From Actinostola sp. cb2023 (Eukaryota; Cnidaria; Anthozoa; Actiniaria; Actinostolidae): a stretch of DNA of 64,000 bases. Of the stretch, positions 24,501-34,478 are shown piece by piece. The notes under the pieces were generated by a model, which saw only the letters and a program-made list of their open reading frames with translations, was not told the origin of the DNA and did no database searches. A program made the position numbers and the translations under genes. Where the stretch lies: NCBI GenBank assembly GCA_033675265.1, contig JAUJYZ010000974.1, positions 533,501 through 597,500 on the forward strand, written 5' to 3'. Each line of letters opens with the position of its first letter. Positions within the stretch are counted from its first letter, which is position 1.

Positions 24501-27500
24501 TGCTATCCAGTTACACCATGATGTTTGTTCAGTAAACTAACAATATCTTTGTAGCGATATCCTCGGTGAAAGTACATCTTAATAAACACAGTAATATCTT
24601 TGTTGACTTGTGAGGAAGGACAAAAGTTTGCATCTAAGAGAGTAATATTTCCTCCACATCCAGTACAAAACATAGAGGAAAAGTGGATGGCTAGGCTACC
24701 AAGCATGAGTCGTCGAACCCAGTCTTCGCTCGCACCCTGCGCGCGCAGTGTTTTATGACCTTACTTGCAGCAACTCGTTTTATTTGCAGCGACTCGTTTT
24801 ATTTGCAGCAACTCGTTTTATTTGCAGCAACTCGTCTTATTTGCAGCAACTCGTCTTATTTGCAGCAACTCGTTTTAATTGCAGCAACTCGTTTTTTATT
24901 TCCAGCAACTCGTCTTATTTGCAGCAACTCGTTTTTTATTTGCAGCAACTCGTCTTATTTGCAGCAACTCGTTTTTTATTTGCAGCAACTCGTCTTATTT
25001 GCAGCAACCCATCTTATTTGCAGCGTGTCCCCTATGGGCCACCGTAAAAACCCCTTAGCTAGGTTGCTCATAAATTAAAATGTACTAAGACGTTATTACT
25101 CGGGCTTCCTGTTGATTGCCTAAGTTTAAAAATGCAGTTTTTGTAATAATTATTTTCGTCATCATGAGCTGGTAGACATAGCGGAAAAACTGCAAAGCTG
25201 CTGTTTTCATACAGTTTTCATTAACTGGCAATGATACATCAAAAACTGCAATTGATACATTTGTGCTACCATTACTCAAAACTTGTGGCAAAATCTTATT
25301 AAGTTACAGTAAAGCTTCTCGGAGATATTTACAAAAACAATGTTTTTTCTGCTGATCAAAACATTACCTCTCCCAAAGTACAAGGCCTTATATCTCTGAG
25401 AGCCATTCACCGAATTTTGGTGGAATTTGATATTTTGTTATTTGAGCATAAAAGGGCTTCTATGCAAAATATTGAGCTTAACAACCTATATGTGTCCTTA
25501 TTAGAAGAGGCTATAAAACGTTATTCCGCTCTGCCGAGCTGGTATTAATTATTGTTGACTGTGGAAATTCTGTTTTACAGTCAATTGTGCTGTAATAGGC
25601 TAAAACTACTTCTGTATGATGATAGAAATAAGTTATTTAATAAGAACCCTGAGTGCACACTCCTAGAGCATCTTGTTAAAATAATCCATTGGCAGTACAT
25701 TGCATTGAAGTACATGTATGCTGTTGGCAGTACATTGCATTGAAGTACATGTACATGTACATGCTGTTGGCAGTACATTGCATTGAAGTACATGTATGCT
25801 GTTGGCAGTACATTGCATTGAAGTACATGTACATGTATGCTGTTGGCAGTACATTGCATTGAAGTACATGTACATGTATGCTGTTGGCAGTACATTGCAT
25901 TGAAGTACATGTACATGTATGCTGTTGGCAGTACATTGCATTGAAGTACATGTACATGTATGCTGTTGGCAGTACATTGCATTGAAGTACATGTACATGT
26001 ATGCTGTTGGCAGTACATTGCATTGAAGTACATGTATGCTGTTGGCAGTACATTGCATTGAAGTACATGTACATGTACATGCTGTTGGCAGTACATTGCA
26101 TTGAAGTACATGTACATGTATGCTGTTGGCAGTACATTGCATTGAAGTACATGTACATGCTGTTGGCAGTACATTGCATTGAAGTACATGTACATGTACA
26201 TGCTGTTGGCAGTACATTGCATTGAAGTACATGTACATGTATGCTGTTGGCAGTACATTGCATTGAAGTACATGTACATGTATGCTGTTGGCAGTACATT
26301 GCATTGAAGTACATGTATGCTGTTGGCAGTACATTGCATTGAAGTACATGTACATGTATGCTGTTGGCAGTACATTGCATTGAAGTACATGTACATGTAC
26401 ATGCTGTTGGCAGTACATTGCATTGAAGTACATGTACATGTACATGCTGTTGGCAGTACATTGCATTGAAGTACATGTACATGTATGCTGTTGGCAGTAC
26501 ATTGCATTGAAGTACATGTACATGTATGCTGTTGGCAGTACATTGCATTGAAGTACATGTACATGTATGCTGTTGGCAGTACATTGCATTGAAGTACATG
26601 TACATGCTGTTGGCAGTACATTGCATTGAAGTACATGTACATGTACATGCTGTTGGCAGTACATTGCATTGAAGTACATGTACATGTATGCTGTTGGCAG
26701 TACATTGCATTGAAGTACATGTACATGTACATGCTGTTGGCAGTACATTGCATTGAAGTACATGTACATGTACATGCTGTTGGCAGTACATTGCATTGAA
26801 GTACATGTACATGTATGCTGTTGGCAGTACATTGCATTGAAGTACATGTACATGTATGCTGTTGGCAGTACATTGCATTGAAGTACATGTACATGTATGC
26901 TGTTGGCAGTACATTGCATTGAAGTACATGTACATGTATGCTGTTGGCAGTACATTGCATTGAAGTACATGTACATGTATGCTGTTGGCAGTACATTGCA
27001 TTGAAGTACATGTACATGTATGCTGTTGGCAGTACATTGCATTGAAGTACATGTACATGTATGCTGTTGGCAGTACATTGCATTGAAGTACATGTACATG
27101 TATGCTGTTGGCAGTACATTGCATTGAAGTACATGTACATGTATGCTGTTGGCAGTACATTGCATTGAAGTACATGTACATGTATGCTGTTGGCAGTACA
27201 TTGCATTGAAGTACATGTACATGTATGCTGTTGGCAGTACATTGCATTGAAGTACATGTACATGTATGCTGTTGGCAGTACATTGCATTGAAGTACATGT
27301 ACATGTATGCTGTTGGCAGTACATTGCATTGAAGTACATGTACATGTATGCTGTTGGCAGTACATTGCATTGAAGTACATGTACATGTATGCTGTTGGCA
27401 GTACATTGCATTGAAGTACATGTACATGTATGCTGTTGGCAGTACATTGCATTGAAGTACATGTACATGTATGCTGTTGGCAGTACATTGCATTGAAGTA

Positions 27501-30500
27501 CATGTACATGTATGCTGTTGGCAGTACATTGCATTGAAGTACATGTACATGTACATGCTGTTGGCAGTACATTGCATTGAAGTACATGTACATGTATGCT
27601 GTTGGCAGTACATTGCATTGAAGTACATGTACATGTATGCTGTTGGCAGTACATTGCATTGAAGTACATGTACATGTATGCTGTTGGCAGTACATTGCAT
27701 TGAAGTACATGTACATGTATGCTGTTGGCAGTACATTGCATTGAAGTACATGTACATGTATGCTGTTGGCAGTACATTGCATTGAAGTACATGTACATGT
27801 ATGCTGTTGACAGTACATTGCATTGAAGTACATGTACATGTATGCTGTTGGCAGTACATTGCATTGAAGTACATGTACATGTATGCTGTTGGCAGTACAT
27901 TGCATTGAAGTACATGTACATGTATGCTGTTGGCAGTACATTGCATTGAAGTACATGTACATGTATGCTGTTGGCAGTACATTGCATTGAAGTACATGTA
28001 CATGCTGTTGGCAGTACATTGCATTGAAGTACATGTACATGTATGCTGTTGGCAGTACATTGCATTGAAGTACATGTACATGTATGCTGTTGGCAGTACA
28101 TTGCATTGAAGTACATGTACATGTATGCTGTTGGCAGTACATTGCATTGAAGTACATGTACATGTATGCTGTTGGCAGTACATTGCATTGAAGTACATGT
28201 ACATGTATGCTGTTGGCAGTACATTGCATTGAAGTACATGTACATGTATGCTGTTGGCAGTACATTGCATTGAAGTACATGTACATGTATGCTGTTGGCA
28301 GTACATTGCATTGAAGTACATGTACATGTATGCTGTTGGCAGTACATTGCATTGAAGTACATGTACATGTATGCTGTTGGCAGTACATTGCATTGAAGTA
28401 CATGTACATGTATGCTGTTGGCAGTACATTGCATTGAAGTACATGTACATGTATGCTGTTGGCAGTACATTGCATTGAAGTACATGTACATGTATGCTGT
28501 TGGCAGTACATTGCATTGAAGTACATGTACATGTATGCTGTTGGCAGTACATTGCATTGAAGTACATGTACATGTACATGCTGTTGGCAGTACATTGCAT
28601 TGAAGTACATGTACATGTATGCTGTTGGCAGTACATTGCATTGAAGTACATGTACATGTATGCTGTTGGCAGTACATTGCATTGAAGTACATGTACATGT
28701 ATGCTGTTGGCAGTACATTGCATTGAAGTACATGTACATGTATGCTGTTGGCAGTACATTGCATTGAAGTACATGTACATGTACATGATGTTGGCAGTAC
28801 ATTGCATTGAAGTACATGTACATGTATGCTGTTGGCAGTACATTGCATTGAAGTACATGTACATGTATGCTGTTGGCAGTACATTGCATTGAAGTACATG
28901 TACATGCTGTTGGCAGTACATTGCATTGAAGTACATGTACATGTATGCTGTTGGCAGTACATTGCATTGAAGTACATGTACATGTATGCTGTTGGCAGTA
29001 CATTGCATTGAAGTACATGTACATGTATGCTGTTGGCAGTACATTGCATTGAAGTACATGTACATGTATGCTGTTGGCAGTACATTGCATTGAAGTACAT
29101 GTACATGTATGCTGTTGGCAGTACATTGCATTGAAGTACATGTACATGCTGTTGGCAGTACATTGCATTGAAGTACATGTACATGTATGCTGTTGGCAGT
29201 ACATTGCATTGAAGTACATGTACATGCTGTTGGCAGTACATTGCATTGAAGTACATGTACATGTATGCTGTTGGCAGTACATTGCATTGAAGTACATGTA
29301 CATGTATGCTGTTGGCAGTACATTGCATTGAAGTACATGTACATGTATGCTGTTGGCAGTACATTGCATTGAAGTACATGTACATGTATGCTGTTGGCAG
29401 TACATTGCATTGAAGTACATGTACATGCTGTTGGCAGTACATTGCATTGAAGTACATGTACATGTATGCTGTTGGCAGTACATTGCATTGAAGTACATGT
29501 ACATGTATGCTGTTGGCAGTACATTGCATTGAAGTACATGTACATGTATGCTGTTGGCAGTACATTGCATTGAAGTACATGTATGCTGTTGGCAGTACAT
29601 TGCATTGAAGTACATGTACATGCTGTTGGCAGTACATTGCATTGAAGTACATGTACATGTATGCTGTTGGCAGTACATTGCATTGAAGTACATGTACATG
29701 TATGCTGTTGGCAGTACATTGCATTGAAGTACATGTACATGTATGCTGTTGGCAGTACATTGCATTGAAGTACATGTACATGTATGCTGTTGGCAGTACA
29801 TTGCATTGAAGTACATGTACATGTATGCTGTTGGCAGTACATTGCATTGAAGTACATGTACATGTATGCTGTTGGCAGTACATTGCATTGAAGTACATGT
29901 ACATGTATGCTGTTGGCAGTACATTGCATTGAAGTACATGTACATGTATGCTGTTGGCAGTACATTGCATTGAAGTACATGTACATGTATGCTGTTGGCA
30001 GTACATTGCATTGAAGTACATGTACATGTATGCTGTTTTTGCTCCAGCCACAGTCAAATTTGTCACGTGAACCTGAAGAACTTTCAATTATGGTGATCAT
30101 TATTTTTATGTATAGCATAGAATTATTGTTTTGAAAGTGTCTGTATAAACTGGCTCAACTTTGTATGAGAATGTCAGACTTGGACAGTGTCTGTATTAAG
30201 CAGGTGTTCGTTAAGTGACAATAAATTTAAGATTAAAGTATTTACATCTGATGGAGAAAGAAATGCAGCGTTCTTGTGCACTTTAGTCCCCTCAAATTCA
30301 GATGTAGTGTAGTGCGGAGAGATGGGACTGCCATTTTACGTAGACATTCAAGCCATTTTAATGTATTGCTATTCTTTTTGATCCTATAAAATGTCCTTGA
30401 AATATGGGCATCTTAGTGCCCTTGATGTTCCTATTTTAGATTGAGATACATGTAACTGTTAGGGATGTTTTTAATTATGTTGATGGTAACAAATTGCTTG

Positions 30501-30712
30501 TCTCTTGTAGGCTGACAAATGCTTGTCACAAAAAGTGTATATCTGTTAAATACAAAGAAGGTGATTTAACCAAAGGAGAATCTGTATGCCTTGACAGGTG
30601 TGTTGCAAAGTACTTGGAAATTCATGATAGAATTGGAAAGAAACTGACAACCATGTCCATGCAAGATGAAAAACTCATGAACCAGTTACAAGGGCAGTCG
30701 ACAGGAAAATGA
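20129..30712 (+). CDS. TIMM10: Mitochondrial import inner membrane translocase subunit Tim10 (two exons)
   Basis: Coding exons are 20129-20202 and 30511-30712, joined across a GT-AG intron of 10,308 bp that interrupts an Arg codon (CG/G). The 91-residue product is close to the 90 residues of human TIMM10. Exon 1 ends [12 protein letters not shown], matching the family's N-terminal helix. Exon 2 carries the twin CX3C motif, CHKKC and CLDRC, 16 residues apart, then [16 protein letters not shown] and SMQDEKLM. Family knowledge: Tim10 pairs with Tim9 as a hexameric chaperone in the intermembrane space, guiding hydrophobic carrier proteins to TIM22, with the four cysteines forming two disulfides. 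A second in-frame ATG two codons on is a possible alternative start. Identification is very secure. The odd feature is the huge, repeat-filled intron in so small a gene. Confidence 0.95.
20231..20291. repeat. Short inverted repeat in TIMM10 intron
   Basis: CTTTGCAGGCGTTTT is answered by its inverse, AAAACGCCTGCAAAG, across a ~30-bp loop with GTCCGG/CGGTCC. A similar GGCGTTTTT/AACGCC pair occurs inside the insertion at 16690-16918. It looks like a very small foldback element. Confidence 0.5.
20545..20785. repeat. Tandem repeat in the left terminal inverted repeat
   Basis: About twelve units of GCTGCAAATAAAACGAGTT, 19-22 bp each, differing mainly in the length of the A run. The inverse block is at 24765-25022 in the right arm. 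Unit number and order differ between arms, so the two blocks have changed independently since insertion. Frames running through them ([13 protein letters not shown] type) are repeat artefacts. Confidence 0.85.
20838..21229 (+). pseudogene. Zinc-ribbon accessory protein relic of the transposon
   Basis: An open frame of 76 codons starts inside the left terminal repeat. It encodes a zinc ribbon, CTGCGG then CPSCG about 15 residues later, followed by a basic segment ([14 protein letters not shown], then FKNKKSRL). After the stop, a shifted frame continues with [20 protein letters not shown] and ends at 21229. From memory of small cnidarian proteins, zinc ribbon + S-x-E-x-x-x-x-K-x-x-E/D-R + a V-x-V-G-I/M-M...LK-x-x-R-G domain form one family, so I read this as a single gene broken by a frameshift. 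Its head is nearly identical to that of the transposase in the right arm. Function unknown. Confidence 0.5.
21550..22062. repeat. Insertion bounded by poly-G and poly-C with CCCTGTTTAGGACA repeats
   Basis: A G run of about 31 at the left and a C run of about 22 at the right bound a segment with several copies of CCCTGTTTAGGACA or CCCTGTCTAGGACA. The ends are partly inverse (TGGGTATAGGGG; CCCCGTATAGTCCATA), as in a foldback element. A partial copy in inverse orientation is at about 23887-24105. It encodes nothing. Confidence 0.6.
22499..22643. mobile_element. 145-bp MITE with TAGAGTGCA termini (copy 1)
   Basis: It begins TAGAGTGCAGACAA and ends TTGTCTGCACTCTA. Terminal TA bases fit a TA target duplication as in Tc1/mariner-type MITEs. 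It has the same length as the elements at 35371-35515 and 47567-47711 and shares their first nine bases and AGTGCTATTTAG segments, but is diverged internally. Confidence 0.65.
22958..24706 (-). pseudogene. Integrase-core (DDE, rve-type) transposase, decayed
   Basis: Minus strand. It begins in the right terminal repeat at 24706 with a zinc ribbon, then [20 protein letters not shown], a DNA-binding HTH head. The middle is missing or scrambled. It resumes with [16 protein letters not shown] and WHIDG, a good GT-AG intron (24323 to 23438), then [42 protein letters not shown] and TEN. A frameshift leads to [34 protein letters not shown] and an end near 22958. The H-x-D-G, I-H-G-x-I-x-G-Y-S-R and R-x-D-x-x-T-E-N motifs are those of the integrase-like family found in cnidarians and fish. 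Stops, at least one frameshift, an internal loss and a two-residue-plus gap in the zinc ribbon (CPS then QVN, lacking CGT) make it a pseudogene. Confidence 0.75.
23590..23879. mobile_element. 290-bp MITE with TATACACCTATTTCA ends, inside the transposase intron
   Basis: Left arm TATACACCTATTTCA with GTTGTCGCGTTCAAAGCAAC is mirrored at the right end. Arms are ~75 bp with few mismatches. The outer ends match those of the element at 50073-50355. It lies in the intron of the relic transposase, so it inserted after that transposon. Confidence 0.75.
24765..25022. repeat. Tandem repeat in the right terminal inverted repeat
   Basis: About twelve units, inverse of the block at 20545-20785, with a somewhat different order of the A-run length variants. 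Confidence 0.85.
25047..25682. other. Intron spacer, no gene seen
   Basis: Intronic sequence of TIMM10 between the transposon and the minisatellite. TTATTACTCGGGCTTCCT near 25094 also occurs near 63336, and GGCTAAAACTACTTCTGTAT near 25600 occurs inverted near 63630, so part of it belongs to a dispersed repeat. No coding signal. Confidence 0.6.
25683..30035. repeat. 4.35-kb minisatellite, mainly 41-bp unit, in TIMM10 intron
   Basis: More than a hundred units of TGCTGTTGGCAGTACATTGC followed by ATTGAAG and one to three TACATG steps. Unit lengths are about 35, 37, 41 and 43 bp, differing by how many ACATGT steps are present. 41 is the common form. Point changes are very rare (for example TTGACAG near 27807 and ATGATGTTGG near 28788), so the array is young or well homogenised. 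It ends at TATGCTGTTTTTGCTCC. Confidence 0.98.
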
Positions 30713-31456
30713 ATACGAGTTTGTGGTTATCAAAACAATTTATTAGAAATGAATGTTGGAAGGTTTTAAACAATTAACCTACATGTACGAGAGATCTACA
30801 TGTACTGCTAAGGTTGATTGACTTTTAATTATTGACTTGTGAATGAAAAGTGTTCAAGCTTTGCTACTATGTATATTGTATTTCAATACTGTTAGAACAT
30901 TTTGTAATCAACTCTGACAATGCCAAGTATCTTGATCCTTAATTGTATTGAATTACTACTATTTTTAATATCTTTGAAGCATGACTATAAAACCATAATA
31001 CTTCCAAAACAACACCAGTCTAGACAGTGGGTAGGAATGATCCATATGTTCTATGGGTTCGGTGTGAACATCTGATGGATTTCTTACAATCTGACAATCT
31101 GGATCCAGGATAAAGTTGGGATAGGGGTGTGCCGTCTACATATCTTCCGTATCTGCTTCCATTGTGTCAGCTCTCACTACATCACTGATAACGTCCTACT
31201 GATTCTGACGCTAGCACGTATGAACCAGCCTTTAAGAATAATAAACTATATTTATATAGCACAATATCAAACAATTCAAAGCGCTTCACACAAAAAAAGA
31301 ATGACCTATAAACTATAGATTAAATGTCCTATAAGCTGAATGTCCTTTTAAACAAAAATGTTTTTAGCGCAATGCAGTGCAATGCAACTTAATAAACGAT
31401 CTATCTATTTTGGTAAGAAGTATCATTAAACTTAAATTTAAACTTATCTACATCTC
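30713..31456. other. TIMM10 3' flank
   Basis: Probable 3' UTR, then intergenic sequence. No clear canonical polyadenylation signal appears close to the stop; AATAAA at 31234 lies in a TTTATATAGC...AAGCGCTT segment (31225-31300) resembling a widespread invertebrate dispersed repeat, also seen at 55193-55262. No other gene is seen. Confidence 0.5.
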
Positions 31457-31643
<187 letters not shown>

Positions 31644-31862
31644 TTATGGTGTTTCGTTAAAAAAGATCCTGCTCTTTCCCCCATGTACAATAACAGGCTG
31701 TGTTAGAATGTCACACTGAGGATATTTTACTGACTTGCTCACACCATGTTTACAACACGAGTTGTGTCGTCTAAATCAACCCTACCACTTACGACTCCCA
31801 TGTCATGTTGTAAGCTATACTGATGTATGCGATGGTTGTAGCAAAAGTTGTACCGTGTAAAT

Positions 31863-31890
31863 GGTATTATTATTATTATTATTGTTGTTG

Positions 31891-31954
<64 letters not shown>
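31863..31954. repeat. (TTA)n microsatellite with a TTG island
   Basis: Trinucleotide run of TTA with four consecutive TTG units near its start. Confidence 0.95.
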
Positions 31955-32961
31955 GGGCCTTTACACATTGACGGCATGAAATTCAATTTTGAAAACCGCG
32001 AATGTTAACGTTCATACATGGGTACAAGCTGTTCTGTGGAGAAATAGAAGCTCCACAATTAATATGTCAGCCAGCTGGTTAAGTTACTATGGTATGTGTT
32101 CGGTGACCATTTGCTCAAACTGTTGTTCCGGCTGCAGATCAAACTTTTTTATGAATTAACTGAAACGCAATAGCATCAGTGTGAAAAGTGTGATTCCTTG
32201 TGGCTTAACCAAACAGCTCTTTTCCTATTTCCAAGGGGTGGCAATCTTTTACCCAAGAACATCGTGTAGAACGTGCGTGGGAAAATGAAAACGCCATGTT
32301 TTGTATGAGTTTTGCCATGTTTTGGCCGTCCAAGATGGAGGATTTCAGCGCGTTGTCCAAAGCAGATTATCGTTGTTTTAGCCAAGGATTAGCTGTAAAC
32401 TTGACAACAGAATCAATAAAGAACATATGTTACGATCCGTGAAACTGAGTTATATCTTTGCATTCCCAAAGTAACATTTTAGCAAGCCGGCCTCTGGAAG
32501 AGACGCATGCGCACCGATTCTTAGCCGCTCTGCCTCCGGCTGGGGCTACAAATATGATGGTAATCCTACACACTTGTTGATCGTTAAACTGAATGAAAGG
32601 GACTCCTTGTTCTTTTCGCACCTAAGACGCTGTCCACACTGAAACGCTAACCTACGTTTCCTATTGTTTCGGTAATGAGCTGATTGTTTTCGATTCCCTT
32701 GAGGATATAGAGCGATATGAAAACGATGCGTTTTCAAACGAAAATGAGTGTGGACGGGGCCCCGAGTGTCACAAAAGGCTAACACACAGGGACAGGATAA
32801 GAATAGGAATAAGCTTTAATTCTTTAGTAAAGATCGAATTTTTAAAACGCGCAGAAAGATCTCAGTCTGTGGCTTTGAAACTGATTCCCCAGATGTTCTA
32901 CGCATTTATAGCTAATAAAACCTCAAATACACTTGGGGGAGGCACGCTCTCAAACCTCGAG
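31955..32961. other. Intergenic, containing a small MITE at 32626-32763
   Basis: No coding sequence is recognised. Between 32626 and 32763, GCTGTCCACACT and GTGTGGACGGGG face each other as inverted ends around CGTTTTCA-type sequence, the form of a widespread animal MITE. The rest shows nothing I can name. Confidence 0.5.
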
Positions 32962-33658
32962 AATTACTCAAGTACATTAAGGCCTGGGTCTCAAACTTTT
33001 CAAAATGGCGGCCGCAATTCAAGAGGGGGTAGTCTAATTATTTCTCCTTGTAATATTTCTTCTTAACACTTTGGCAATTACAATATAGCCACGATGTTCA
33101 CAATTACACATGATAGTTTCCATGGAAACATGGAATGTGACCTTTGAACTCTAATTTAAATAATTAATATAAAAGCCTCCTGCATCATATTAAAGCGTTT
33201 TACTATGCAGGAAATTGTTATACAAGTGAATCAGAGTTAGTCCATAGTATATATATCAAATGAGGACAATTACAAATATTATCGGTAAGGCTGATTTAGG
33301 CTAAAATGAAATATGATACTTTCAATTTAAGATCATTTTAAAATATTTTTCTTCACCGTCCTCATTGGGATTATAAGTAATGACTTACCCCCTATTCATA
33401 TCCATAAAAATATCAGACATATGAAAACACTTTACTATAATGCAGAAGGCTTTTATAAAATTAGAGTTCAATTAGAGTTCAAAGGTCACATACCAAGTTT
33501 CCATGGAAACTGTTATGAATTTTTTGTTAAGGTCGTGGCTATATATTATTTGTCAAAGTTTTAAGGCAAAAGATTGCAAAGATAAGGAGAAAGACTACCC
33601 CCTCATCAAATAAACGGCAGCCATTTTGAAACCCAGGCCTTAATGCACTTGAGTAATT
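32962..33658. mobile_element. Foldback element, ~0.7 kb
   Basis: AATTACTCAAGTACATTAAG at the left is answered by the inverse of ACTTGAGTAATT at the right. Imperfect matching continues inward through GGCCTGGG, AAATGGCGGCCG/CGGCAGCCATTT, GTTTCCATGGAAAC and CTTTGAACTCTAATT, giving arms of about 180 bp. There are no open frames of note. Confidence 0.7.
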
Positions 33659-33855
33659 GAAAATTGAATTTCCAACGAATTTCCAAACTGTGGAAATGTC
33701 TAAAACTTTGGAAATTGAGGAAATTGAACCATTTTCCAACGGGAAAGCTACAATACAATACAATAACTTTAATTATTTATACACGATTAAAATTAAAGCT
33801 GAAAAGCTTGTGGGGTCGAGTGCAAAACAATGAGGTTTCTTTTCCCTCCTTCTCC

Positions 33856-34171
33856 CACAGGTAGCCCAAGCGCAGCATTTGTATAAGAGAATGTATGGGA
33901 ATTATTCAATGGTGGATTTTCAGCGTAAATATTGAATAAATGTTACTGTAACTTACTATGTGTCTTGAAGTAGTTCCTGCCAATGTCTGGAGCGAGTTTC
34001 AGATTTTTTCGGAATTTTTTCCCTCTGAAACTCGCTCCAGACATTGGCAGGAACTACTTCAAGACACATAGTAAGTTACAGTAACATTTATTCAATATTT
34101 ACGCTGAAAATCCACCATTGAATAATTCCCATACATTCTCTTATACAAATGCTGCGCTTGGGCTACCTGTG
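33856..34171. repeat. Perfect palindrome, two 148-bp arms and a 20-bp loop
   Basis: 33856-34003 is the exact reverse complement of 34024-34171 by direct comparison, with no mismatch or indel seen. The tips carry CACAGGTAGCCC and GGGCTACCTGTG. It lies about 200 bp upstream of the TATA box of the ShKT gene. Confidence 0.95.
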
Positions 34172-34368
34172 CTTCTCCTGGGCCCAGGACGACGAGGGGA
34201 AAAGAAACTCTGCCAGCAGGGAAACATAAAGTGTACGAAGAATTTCAGTGAAATCTGAAATCCTTTTACTGCCCACCCACCAAACCATGTGTACTCGAAG
34301 GAAGGCTATCGTGTAATATATCGTGTACAGATGGTATTGGTGTCATCTTCTTGGTCATTGTCAGCGCC

Positions 34369-34375
34369 TATAAAT
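34369..34375 (+). promoter_or_regulatory. TATA box of the ShKT-protein gene
   Basis: TATAAAT in CGCCTATAAATTTAGC, 104 bp before the start codon. This would place transcription initiation near 34400 and give a 5' UTR of about 80 bases. Confidence 0.5.
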
Positions 34376-34478
34376 TTAGCACAACTTCGGGGGAACTTGT
34401 TATTCATAACTTGAGTGTAACAACACAAGTACGTCGGGACACAACTTTGAAATTAAGAAACTCAGAGACGGAACGACA

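Larger units (their letters stand above)
20521..25046. mobile_element. 4.5-kb DNA transposon with ~0.45-kb terminal inverted repeats
   Basis: The left end TACGGTGGCCCATAGGGGAC is repeated in inverse at 25027-25046. The two ends match inward for roughly 430-450 bp, through a tandem-repeat block and the start of a coding exon. Flanks are AAAAACC before the left end and AAAACCC after the right, giving a 6-7-bp target duplication. The right arm leads into a minus-strand integrase-type transposase relic and the left arm into a plus-strand accessory-type relic. The interior also holds later insertions (21550-22062, 22499-22643, 23590-23879 and about 23887-24105). It sits wholly within the TIMM10 intron. 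The transposase has a retroviral-integrase-like DDE core of a type common in cnidarian and fish genomes. I do not assign a named superfamily. Confidence 0.8.

Noticed and set aside
25683..30035. CRISPR array
   Set aside because: Repeats are contiguous and there are no unique spacers. The genome is eukaryotic.
25581..30118. Three antisense frames of about 1475 codons as a giant repeat-protein gene
   Set aside because: They are produced by a stop-free minisatellite in every frame, with no start context, splice signals or non-repeat domain.
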